Positions 1 through 5,410 of a DNA stretch of 5,410 bases are shown piece after piece (the stretch's first letter is position 1; each line of letters starts with the position of its first letter). Made by a program: the position numbers and the translations under genes. A model generated the notes under the pieces. It saw only the letters and a list, made by a program, of their open reading frames with translations. It was not told the DNA's origin and made no database searches. The DNA comes from Deltaproteobacteria bacterium (GTDB lineage: Bacteria; DRYD01), in the NCBI GenBank assembly GCA_028276365.1, contig JAPYWL010000071.1:1-5410 (forward strand), given 5' to 3'.

Positions 1-638
1 GAATAAAAGGAGATATTTTCGATATTATTAGAATTAAATTAAATAAAAAAGATACTATTTTAAAAAAATCCCTTGATTATTTACTTTATTATATTATTGA
101 TGTAATTGTTGATAAATTTTTAGTTATTTTAGAAAAAATAGAAGAAGGGGTCTATAAGATAGAGGAAAACTTTTTTAATAACCAGTTTTTATATCTATCT
201 AATGATTTAGTTATTGGTAAAATTTATAATCTAAAGAGAAATATGATTTTAATTAAGAACTTTTCTTTAAGAATGTTAGAAATAATAAAGTTACTAAAAG
301 CTAATTATAGTGATGAAAGGATACTAAATTACTATAAGGATTTAATTGATCATAATTATAGGTTAATAGATGTTACTGATAGCTTAGAACATATTTTTAA
401 TAATATTTTGAATTTATATATTTCTCATTTAAACTATAGACAGAATGATATAATGAGAATATTAACTATAGTTAATACGATTTTTGTTCCTGTAATTTTT
501 ATAGCTAGTATATATGGTATGAATTTTGAGTATATGCCTGAGCTAAAGTGGAAATATGGTTATTATTTTACGCTTTTTATTATGCTTATTACAACTATTA
601 TTTCTGTTATTTACTTTAAGAAAAAGAAAATACTTTGA
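1..638 (+). CDS. corA: CorA-family magnesium/cobalt transport protein, C-terminal part (5' end outside window)
   Basis: The frame is open from base 3, with no start codon needed inside the window, and ends at TGA 636-638, giving 211 visible residues. CorA proteins are usually about 310-350 residues, so roughly 100-140 N-terminal residues lie upstream. The visible part begins in the cytoplasmic domain (a DYLLYYIIDVIVDKF stretch like the CorA willow helices), continues through the long stalk helix, and ends with two membrane segments. The signature GMN selectivity loop, in the context IYGMNFEYMPEL, is encoded at 516-524. The protein ends with the lysine-rich tail (FKKKKIL) expected after TM2, and this end closely resembles Thermotoga maritima CorA as I remember it. 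Family role: a homopentameric inner-membrane channel for Mg2+ uptake (also Co2+/Ni2+), gated by cytoplasmic Mg2+. The ATG at 243 is internal and not the true start. Identification is secure; substrate preference is inferred from the family. Confidence 0.95.
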   Translation, partial: IKGDIFDIIRIKLNKKDTILKKSLDYLLYYIIDVIVDKFLVILEKIEEGVYKIEENFFNNQFLYLSNDLVIGKIYNLKRNMILIKNFSLRMLEIIKLLKANYSDERILNYYKDLIDHNYRLIDVTDSLEHIFNNILNLYISHLNYRQNDIMRILTIVNTIFVPVIFIASIYGMNFEYMPELKWKYGYYFTLFIMLITTIISVIYFKKKKIL

Positions 639-702
639 AATAATTAAAAATAATTAAAAAATTAATAAAATTTTAGTAAAATAATAAACTGAAGGAAGTA
701 TT
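639..702 (+). promoter_or_regulatory. Short A+T-rich intergenic leader with SD for bioY
   Basis: These 64 nt between corA and bioY are almost pure A+T, with a repeated TAATTAAAAA motif. A purine-rich Shine-Dalgarno (GAAGGAAG, 691-698) lies 4 nt before the ATG at 703 and decides that start. There is no G+C hairpin, so no terminator is supported between corA and bioY, and I see no biotin-repressor (BirA) palindrome of the GTTAAC type. Promoter calls are not reliable in such A+T-rich DNA. Confidence 0.5.
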
Positions 703-1044
703 ATGAAATATAGAATTTGGGGTTTGCTATATGTTAAAGATTTTTCCTTTATTTCTAAACTCTCTATTTTTCAAAAGATATTATTAATAATATTTTTTAA
801 TGTAATTTTGATTTTATTTTCCCAAATAAAGTTATACTTACCTTTTTTACCTGTTCCTTTTACTTTACAAACCTTAGCAATTTTGTTAATAGGTGGGGTT
901 TTAGGTTATAAATATGGTGTTTTAGTTGTTGTTTTATACATATTACAAGGTATTTTAGGGTTTCTTGGGTTTGCTAATTTTAACAACTTTTATAATATTA
1001 TTAAAAAAGGAAAATTTTTAATATGTTTAGCTTTAAAAATTTAA
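703..1044 (+). pseudogene. bioY: Biotin transporter BioY, 3'-truncated (N-terminal half only)
   Basis: BioY is the membrane S component of the biotin ECF transporter and captures biotin, alone or with EcfA/A'/T. The 113-residue product has the conserved first half: an N-terminal membrane helix (about residues 24-42), the PFLPVPFTLQTLAILLIGG block (47-65; family pattern VPhTLQTLxVLLxG), then LGYKYG and a further helix ending LQGILGFLGFA (81-91; family GxxGLPVFAGG). Family members are usually about 180-200 residues with about six helices. Here similarity stops near residue 92, and a short unrelated-looking tail (FNNFYNIIKKGK...) runs to a stop inside the next gene. No frame downstream carries the missing glycine-rich second half; that DNA codes for another protein. 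The ATG has a good SD (691-698). The likely cause is a deletion removing the 3' half, leaving a probably non-functional remnant. A functional half-size protein is possible but unlikely. The family call is firm, and loss of function is inferred. Confidence 0.8.
991..1011 (+). promoter_or_regulatory. Possible -10 box and SD of the UPF0104 gene inside the bioY tail
   Basis: A perfect TATAAT occurs at 991-996, followed by a purine-rich AAAAAAGGA at 1003-1011. The latter sits 11 nt before the ATG at 1023 and is a plausible, somewhat distant SD. No convincing -35 is found at 16-18 nt; the nearest TTG-containing hexamers give spacers of 14 or 20. The -10 call is weak because such A+T strings arise by chance here, whereas the SD is more believable. 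Confidence 0.3.
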
Positions 1045-1898
1045 TAAAATATTTAGTTTTAGTTTTATTCTTGTTTTTTTCTATTGCGATTCTTTATTAT
1101 TTGTATTTAAAAACTTCTTTTAAATTTTCTCAAATAAAAGAATTTTATTTATTTAATTTTAGAGAGCTTATTTTGGCTAATTTAATTACATTGATTGCTT
1201 TTATTCTTAAAACTTATAGATGGAAACTTATTGTTGATAGTTTGGTTAATAAAAGACTAAATTTTTTAAAATTTATTTATTTGAGTTCAATTGGATCTTT
1301 GCTTAATTCCGTTGGTTTATCTATTATTATTAGTGATGGGATAAAAAGTACAATTTTATCTTTTGATGACTTAAAAAAAGATGATAAAATTAATAAAATA
1401 AAAGGGATATTAAGTTCATATGGTGATAGGATTTTAGGGATAATTGCTGCTAGTATTTTATTACTATTTTTATCTGCTTTTCATTTTAATTTTATTTTTA
1501 TTATCTTAGGAATAATTGGAGTATCTCTTAGCTTTTTAGCTACTAAATATCTTGATATTCAGGTTTTTATTTTTAGTATAATTATTTCCTTTATTGCTCA
1601 TATCTTAGATGCTTTTTCGATGTATTTAATTTTTGTGTATGTTTTAAAGCAGAGTGCTAATTTTTATATTTGGGTTTTAGCTCATTTAATAGGAAGTATT
1701 TTTAGTGTTTTCTCTATATTTGCAGGTTTAGGTACTAGAACCATCGGATTATCTTATATTATTAACAATGTTAAAAACAATTTTTATATTGATATTTTTT
1801 ATTATTTATTTCAAGTTTTTAATGCTTTGGTATCATTGATTTTATTTTTTATAATTTTGTCTATTAATAAAATAGTTTTAAAAAATAAAAATTTTTAA
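1023..1898 (+). CDS. Lysylphosphatidylglycerol-synthase-TM / UPF0104-type integral membrane protein
   Basis: This is a 291-residue, very hydrophobic protein with about eight predicted membrane segments (around residues 8-28, 48-63, 83-103, 135-152, 155-173, 180-207, 215-236 and 257-285). Family-like landmarks in order are: KTYRWKLIVDSL (63-74; family R-W near TM2), SSIGSLLNSVGLSIIISDGIKS (88-109; family G..xN...PxxxGD..R), SSYGDRILGIIA (131-142; family ExxxD position), and AGLGTRTIGLSYII (234-247; family GGxGxRE, with Thr-Ile replacing the usual Glu). Members of this superfamily include the flippase-like domain of MprF and stand-alone YbhN/AglD-like proteins. There is no C-terminal soluble synthase domain, so lipid aminoacylation is not expected; a role in lipid or glycolipid translocation is only an inference. 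The start overlaps the end of the bioY remnant by 22 nt, and the stop is 8 nt before truA, which suggests co-transcription with truA. Superfamily assignment is likely; function is unknown. Confidence 0.72.
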   Translation: MFSFKNLIKYLVLVLFLFFSIAILYYLYLKTSFKFSQIKEFYLFNFRELILANLITLIAFILKTYRWKLIVDSLVNKRLNFLKFIYLSSIGSLLNSVGLSIIISDGIKSTILSFDDLKKDDKINKIKGILSSYGDRILGIIAASILLLFLSAFHFNFIFIILGIIGVSLSFLATKYLDIQVFIFSIIISFIAHILDAFSMYLIFVYVLKQSANFYIWVLAHLIGSIFSVFSIFAGLGTRTIGLSYIINNVKNNFYIDIFYYLFQVFNALVSLILFFIILSINKIVLKNKNF

Positions 1899-1906
1899 AG
1901 ATAAAC

Positions 1907-2773
1907 ATGAGGTATAATAATTATGTTCTTTTTGTAATTTATGATGGATATAATTATAAAGGTTTTCAGATACAGCAAGATTTTGATACCATTCAAAAAA
2001 GAATATATGATGCTTTAAATGATACTTTTAATTATTTTAAACTAAATCTAAAAATAGTATCAATGAGTTATACAGGAAGGACTGATGCTAAAGTTAGTGC
2101 TATTAAGCAAGTATTTAATTTTAAAACAGATAATCCTATAAAAATTAATTCTGAATTATTTCTGGATGTTTTTAATTTTTTTTTACCTAATGATATTAAA
2201 GCTTATAAATTTAACCCCGTTAAGGTTAGTTTTAATTCTCGTTATGAAGCTATCTATAAAATTTATATTTATAAAGCTATTTCTTTTAATATTAGTATCA
2301 ACAAAAAATATAATATTTTAAATATTTTAGAAAATGAGGAATACTTTAAAAATCAAAGAGATTACATAAAAGATAAATATGGTTTTTTTAATTTCATATT
2401 TTTACCTGATTTTAATAATCAAAAAAAACAGAAAATAATTGATGCTCTTAGTTATTTTAATACTGAAGCTAATTTTCAGAGTTTTTATAAACCTGATAAA
2501 GTTAATAAAAATACTATTTTAAAATTAGAAAGTTTTGTTGATTTTTATAGCTTTGATAATATTGAGATTATAAATTTAGAATTTAAAAGTAAATATTTTT
2601 TAAGGAATATGATAAGAAAAATAGTAGGTACTATTTTAGCTTATGTTTATGATGAAATTACAATTGAATATATAAAAGATATGTTTGAGAATCCTGATCC
2701 TTCTAAGGGTAAATATATTGCTTCCCCTTGTGGATTAATCCTATTTAATTCTATATATAACCAAGATTTATAG
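1907..2773 (+). CDS. truA: tRNA pseudouridine(38-40) synthase TruA, divergent
   Basis: TruA isomerises uridines 38, 39 and 40 in the tRNA anticodon stem-loop to pseudouridine in the cytoplasm. The 288-residue product shows the family order: IYDGYNYKGFQIQ (11-23; family YDGxxYxGWQxQ), TIQKRIYDAL (28-37), the active-site loop GRTDAKVSA (57-65) with catalytic Asp60 after Arg58, FLPNDIKAY (92-100), FNSRYEAIYKIYIYKA (109-124) with the conserved Tyr at 120, FLRNMIRKIVGT (231-242), and the C-terminal ASPCGLILFNSIY (272-284). Oddities: the usual GRTDAGVHA loop has Lys for Gly and Ser for His, the family HDF/NDF motif reads ANFQSF (188-193), and about 27 extra residues lie between the YxY motif and that point compared with E. 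coli TruA as I recall it. Catalytic residues are kept, so activity is likely. The ATG has no strong SD (only AAAG) and starts 8 nt after the preceding stop, suggesting translational coupling. Confidence 0.93.
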   Translation: MRYNNYVLFVIYDGYNYKGFQIQQDFDTIQKRIYDALNDTFNYFKLNLKIVSMSYTGRTDAKVSAIKQVFNFKTDNPIKINSELFLDVFNFFLPNDIKAYKFNPVKVSFNSRYEAIYKIYIYKAISFNISINKKYNILNILENEEYFKNQRDYIKDKYGFFNFIFLPDFNNQKKQKIIDALSYFNTEANFQSFYKPDKVNKNTILKLESFVDFYSFDNIEIINLEFKSKYFLRNMIRKIVGTILAYVYDEITIEYIKDMFENPDPSKGKYIASPCGLILFNSIYNQDL

Positions 2774-2923
2774 CTACTTTTAATCACTTTTTATAAATTT
2801 TAATTTATTTTCTATATTTTAATTTATTTTTAACAAAAATTTAATATCTTTTTAATTTTATTTTTTAAAAAATTAAATAGGAAAGGGATTATATAAATAA
2901 TTTATTTTTGGGAGGGTAATTTT
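2774..2923 (+). promoter_or_regulatory. A+T-rich gap before the pilin operon; probable promoter region and strong SD
   Basis: This 150-nt spacer is the largest gap in the window and the best place for the pilin-operon promoter. It holds a perfect 15-nt direct repeat (ATTTTAATTTATTTT at 2797-2811 and 2816-2830, period 19) and an A+T-only palindrome (arms 2851-2859 and 2869-2877). A TATAAA at 2892-2897 could be a -10, but no TTGACA-like -35 is found 17 nt upstream. The clear element is the SD GGGAGGG at 2910-2916, 7 nt before the TTG start at 2924. No G+C-stem terminator for truA is visible. Confidence 0.45.
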
Positions 2924-3460
2924 TTGAGTAAAATTAATGCTTCTTTTAAATTATTAACAATTATTTTTAATATTACAAGAAGTAAAAAGGGATTTAATTT
3001 AGTAGAGATGTTAGCTGCTTTTACTGTTTTCTCTTTATGTATTTTAGCTATATTAAACGTTATTTATCAAGCTATGAATCTTGAATTTAGTTCTAAAAAT
3101 ATAGATATCGCTATACAAAATATTAGAATAATAGAAAATTATTTAAAATATTCTAACTCCATTGTTTTTATTGATAACCCTAATGATCAGAATTACCCAA
3201 TAAAAATAAACGATACTAATTTAATAAAAACAAACGATGATTTTGATAAATTAAATGCTCCTCCCTTAGATAAAATTAAATTTAATAAACCAGAATTATT
3301 TGAAAGAAACATAAAAGTTCAAACTTTAAATAATTTACTAAATAGTCAGTATAGCTTTGGTAATAATGTTGCTGTTTTTACAATAACTTTAGGATGGAAA
3401 GAAAAAGGATTTTATAAAAAAGTTAGTATTAGAACCACTATTAGTAGGGATATAAGGTGA
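2924..3460 (+). CDS. Type IV prepilin-like minor (pseudo)pilin, PilV/GspI-like
   Basis: The 178-residue product has a class III signal: a basic leader ending KKG (21-23), then FNLVEMLAAFTVFSLCILAILNV, so cleavage by prepilin peptidase after Gly23 would leave N-methylatable Phe+1 and the required Glu at +5 (Glu28). The hydrophobic helix spans about 24-48. The C-terminal part ends with VAVFTITLGWKEKGFYKKVSIRTTI-type strands (149-173), resembling the TVxW..KG..KxVxLxTxI ending of PilV/GspI minor pilins. The start is TTG: it sits 7 nt after a perfect GGGAGGG SD, and no ATG/GTG/TTG lies in frame between it and the cleavage site. The 23-residue leader is long and partly hydrophobic (FKLLTIIFNI). 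It is first of three pilin-type genes, 12 nt before the next. Expected role: a minor subunit helping to prime or cap a type IV pilus or secretion/competence pseudopilus at the inner membrane. The exact subfamily is uncertain. Confidence 0.85.
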   Translation: MSKINASFKLLTIIFNITRSKKGFNLVEMLAAFTVFSLCILAILNVIYQAMNLEFSSKNIDIAIQNIRIIENYLKYSNSIVFIDNPNDQNYPIKINDTNLIKTNDDFDKLNAPPLDKIKFNKPELFERNIKVQTLNNLLNSQYSFGNNVAVFTITLGWKEKGFYKKVSIRTTISRDIR

Positions 3461-3472
3461 TGAATTTTAACT

Positions 3473-4129
3473 ATGTATTTTAATAAAAATAATAATAATA
3501 AAATAAGAATAAAAGGTGCTACCTTAGCAGAAGTATTAGTTTATTCTTCTTTATTCTTAATGTTTGCTTTATCTTTGCTATATATATCTATCTCAGCTAA
3601 TAAGGTTTATAGAATTTTAGTTACTAAAAATCAAACCTATATTTTGTTAAATAAATACAGCAATATTTTATTTTCTCATTTAGTATCTAATCCTCCTTTA
3701 GATGAATCTACACCACCTTATACTTTGGATATGTCTAATGACTTTAGGTTATCTGTAAAACCTGCTTGTAGTACAAAATTAATATTATATGATATTGATT
3801 CTGAAAATACTACTATAGAACCCTATCAATTAAGATATAAGAAAAAATATATATATTTACAATTTGAAAGAAATAGTTTTAATAGAAGTCCTTATAATGA
3901 TGCTAATATAATTGAAGAAAACGAGGGAGATAATCCTAAAGTTATTGTAAATAATGTGGAATCTTTGTACTTTTTTTTATTAGATATCAATAATAATTAT
4001 ATAAATGGAGATGAAAATAATCCTACTAAAAATATAAGTGGATATTCTGTTATGGCTGTTTTATACCTAAACCAGAAAATACGAGAAAAAAATACTTTAA
4101 TCTCAAACTATATTACGGTTTCTAAATAA
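3473..4129 (+). CDS. Type IV prepilin-like minor (pseudo)pilin, PilW/GspJ-like
   Basis: The 218-residue product has a short basic, Asn-rich leader ending in KG (14-15), then ATLAEVLVYSSLFLMFALSL, so cleavage after Gly15 gives Ala+1 and Glu at +5 (Glu20). The hydrophobic helix spans about 16-41. The larger soluble domain fits PilW/GspJ: YQLRYKKKYIYLQFER (118-133; family Y.L....LYR) and VIVNNVESLYFFLLDINN (157-174; family LL.NVxxLxFxYLDxxG), then SGYSVMAVLYLNQK (189-202; family IxAVxVxL). A single Cys (Cys99) excludes an intramolecular disulfide. The ATG is 12 nt after the previous stop; an AAGGTGA (3454-3460) overlapping that stop is the likely SD, rather distant, so termination-reinitiation coupling is plausible. 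An in-frame TGA at 3461-3463 prevents any start further upstream. Expected partners are the flanking PilV-like and PilX-like proteins. The prepilin call is firm; the subfamily call is by position and C-terminal pattern. Confidence 0.85.
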   Translation: MYFNKNNNNKIRIKGATLAEVLVYSSLFLMFALSLLYISISANKVYRILVTKNQTYILLNKYSNILFSHLVSNPPLDESTPPYTLDMSNDFRLSVKPACSTKLILYDIDSENTTIEPYQLRYKKKYIYLQFERNSFNRSPYNDANIIEENEGDNPKVIVNNVESLYFFLLDINNNYINGDENNPTKNISGYSVMAVLYLNQKIREKNTLISNYITVSK

Positions 4130-4153
4130 TAAAAATTTCTAAATAATAAAAAT
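4120..4153 (+). repeat. Perfect 17-bp tandem duplication across the pilW-like stop codon
   Basis: The unit TTCTAAATAATAAAAAT occurs at 4120-4136 and again without a gap at 4137-4153. The first copy contains the last codons (Ser-Lys) and stop TAA (4127-4129) of the PilW-like gene; the second copy is non-coding and repeats the same stop. It looks like a simple slippage duplication in A+T-rich DNA. Confidence 0.9.
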
Positions 4154-4184
4154 TAGATTTAATTAAAATTGGATTTAACAAAAT

Positions 4185-4191
4185 AGGGGGG
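4185..4191 (+). promoter_or_regulatory. Strong SD with a G6 run before the PilX-like gene
   Basis: The sequence AGGGGGG (4185-4191) lies 6 nt before the ATG at 4198 and fixes that start. The six-G run is striking in such A+T-rich DNA; I noticed no longer G run in the window. It would pair with the CCUCC of 16S rRNA using one or two G-U wobbles. Confidence 0.75.
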
Positions 4192-4197
4192 ATTTTA

Positions 4198-5410
4198 ATG
4201 AGTAATAATGTAAAGAATAATACAAAAAAGACTAAAGCAAGTGCTATGATTTATGCTTTAGTATTCCTTTATATTACATCTTTAATAGCAATTGGTTTAA
4301 TAAATCTCTTTGAATCTCAACTAAAATTAGCATCCTCTAAGATAAGATTAGAACAAAGATATAAATTACTAAATACTGGTTTAGATATTGCTATGTCTTT
4401 CCTTGCTAGTATTTCTAATAATTCACCCCCTACTATTGATAATTTAAAAAATTTTAATAATAATTATTATAATGTTAAGAACTATAACCTACAAGTCTAT
4501 ATTTTTGATAAAAAAACAATTGAGAAAACATTAATTGCTAAAACAATAAAGGCTATAGAAAACGAAATAAGGCAAAATGGAGTAAAAAATTTAAATGATA
4601 AACTAAATTCTATAAATAATGATAGTATTGCTGAATTACCCTACTTAATAGTTTCTAAAGCTTCTGCTTCTAAAGGAACTAATACTTATCAAATTGCTTT
4701 AGTTAATTTAGAATACTTTAGTAGATATGCTTATTTCACTAATTTTGAAGAACCACCTGATGGTGGGGTTATATGGTTTGGGATAGGAAGTGATTTTTTT
4801 AATGGTCCAGTTAGAACTAACGATAAATTCGTATTCTGGACTTTTATGAGTGCTGGTAACTCTTCTTTTTATAATAATAGTAGTCTTATAAAACCTACAT
4901 TTAAAGGTAAATTTATTTTTACAGGAACTAATAAATTTTTATCCAATCTGAATTGGCAGGATAATGAAATAAATTTAGAAAAGGAAAGAAATAGTGATGG
5001 AGGAATTTTTCTTGACTTGGGTATTTTATCTAATAATCCTGATACTGAGGAAAAATTATCCCAAATAATAGAAGGAGGAAGTATTAATTTAGAAGCAAAT
5101 GCCAAGAAAATAGATTTAAATTCTAAATTAGTAAGTGAAGATAATATTAAGAATCAAATATATCCTGATTTTAATTCTAATCCTCCTAATCTTGATAAAA
5201 TGGGAGTATTTATCAAAACTGATGATAATTCTAATATAAATAGTGCTTTACTTGTAAATCCTGAAAATGATAATAAAATATATTCTCTAAATTTAGAAGT
5301 TAATCAGGGTGTTCAGGCTTATAAAATAAAGTTTAAAAAAGATGAACCAGAAAAGGAAATAACTATATATAAAGTTGATAATAATAATTTTAACATTCCT
5401 GCTAATGGAA
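4198..5410 (+). CDS. Large PilX/GspK-like pilus-assembly protein with DUF4900-type region, partial at 3' end
   Basis: The frame is open from ATG 4198 to the window end (404 residues, no stop). A basic Asn/Lys-rich leader (1-13) precedes one membrane helix (about 16-37, AMIYALVFLYITSLIAIG), followed by SQLKLASSKIRLEQRYKLLNTGLDIAMSFL (40-69), matching the PilX pattern in which the helix leads to an xxAxxAxxGLxxA segment. Unlike its two upstream neighbours it has no Glu at +5 of any plausible cleavage site; Ser15/Ala16 would be the junction. At 175-209 the pattern SRYAYFTNFE ... VIWFG ... FNGPVRTND resembles the DUF4900 signature (RYAYFT, IWFxTGD, GPVHTN), followed by a Phe-rich beta-strand region (FKGKFIFTG, 236-243). 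The rest is Asn/Asp/Ser-rich and probably extracytoplasmic. By position (after PilV- and PilW-like genes) and size it may be the GspK/PilX-type tip subunit. Total length and C-terminus are unknown. The PilX/DUF4900 assignment is from memory of the motifs; function is inferred. Confidence 0.78.
   Translation, partial: MSNNVKNNTKKTKASAMIYALVFLYITSLIAIGLINLFESQLKLASSKIRLEQRYKLLNTGLDIAMSFLASISNNSPPTIDNLKNFNNNYYNVKNYNLQVYIFDKKTIEKTLIAKTIKAIENEIRQNGVKNLNDKLNSINNDSIAELPYLIVSKASASKGTNTYQIALVNLEYFSRYAYFTNFEEPPDGGVIWFGIGSDFFNGPVRTNDKFVFWTFMSAGNSSFYNNSSLIKPTFKGKFIFTGTNKFLSNLNWQDNEINLEKERNSDGGIFLDLGILSNNPDTEEKLSQIIEGGSINLEANAKKIDLNSKLVSEDNIKNQIYPDFNSNPPNLDKMGVFIKTDDNSNINSALLVNPENDNKIYSLNLEVNQGVQAYKIKFKKDEPEKEITIYKVDNNNFNIPANG

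Noticed and set aside
243-245. ATG as the start of a short CorA-like protein
   Set aside because: The same frame is open back to base 3 and encodes typical CorA helix sequence upstream, so the ATG is an internal Met.
636-638. TGA read as tryptophan (genetic code 4), suggested by the very low G+C
   Set aside because: TGA ends corA and the first pilin gene at sensible points, and Trp is encoded by TGG throughout.
639-702. Biotin operator or riboswitch upstream of bioY
   Set aside because: No GTTAAC-type palindrome and no structured G+C-containing leader is present in these 64 nt.
970-1100. Frameshifted remainder of bioY
   Set aside because: I looked for the second half of BioY in the other frames after the break and found none; the DNA is occupied by the UPF0104-type frame.
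2851-2877. A+T inverted repeat as a terminator for truA
   Set aside because: The stem has no G-C pairs and would be very weak; such palindromes are expected by chance in this composition.
4869-5105. Minus-strand 78-residue open frame
   Set aside because: It lies entirely within the long plus-strand DUF4900-type frame, has no recognisable motif, and is a shadow of that gene.
1-5410. CRISPR array, tRNA, rRNA or insertion sequence
   Set aside because: I saw no regularly spaced repeats with spacers, no G+C-rich cloverleaf or rRNA-like stretch, and no transposase motif or terminal inverted repeats.

Overview
The window is a very A+T-rich (roughly 20% G+C by eye) stretch of bacterial chromosome with every recognisable gene on the + strand. 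Tryptophan is encoded by TGG and TGA serves as a stop (636-638, 3458-3460), so the standard bacterial code applies and a mycoplasma-type code is excluded. Several genes have strong purine-rich Shine-Dalgarno sites, one of them before a TTG start. Type IV prepilin genes, a Thermotoga-like CorA C-terminus and a DUF4900-type protein suggest a low-GC lineage such as Thermotogota, Halanaerobiales-like Firmicutes or a related deep-branching phylum. The exact taxon cannot be fixed from this sequence.

Left part (1-2773), housekeeping and membrane genes: the C-terminal two thirds of a CorA magnesium channel (running in from outside the window), a biotin transporter BioY that stops after about its first half, a multi-pass membrane protein of the lysylphosphatidylglycerol-synthase-TM/UPF0104 type whose start overlaps the broken bioY end, and a divergent tRNA pseudouridine synthase TruA 8 nt further on. 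These genes are closely spaced and could be co-transcribed, but their functions do not form one pathway.

A 150-nt A+T-rich gap (2774-2923) separates this block from a second one (2924-5410), a minor-pilin operon. It holds a PilV/GspI-like prepilin with a TTG start and strong SD, a PilW/GspJ-like prepilin, and a large PilX/GspK-like protein with a DUF4900-type region that runs off the right edge. The order matches the PilV-PilW-PilX (GspI-J-K) arrangement. The expected role is the tip or priming complex of a type IV pilus or of a type II secretion/competence pseudopilus; no motor, secretin or peptidase gene is visible here to choose among these.

No tRNA, rRNA, CRISPR array, insertion sequence or convincing riboswitch was seen. 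The points most worth a second look are the half-deleted bioY, the unusual TruA, the pilin trio whose large third member lacks the Glu+5, and a perfect 17-bp tandem duplication across a stop codon.
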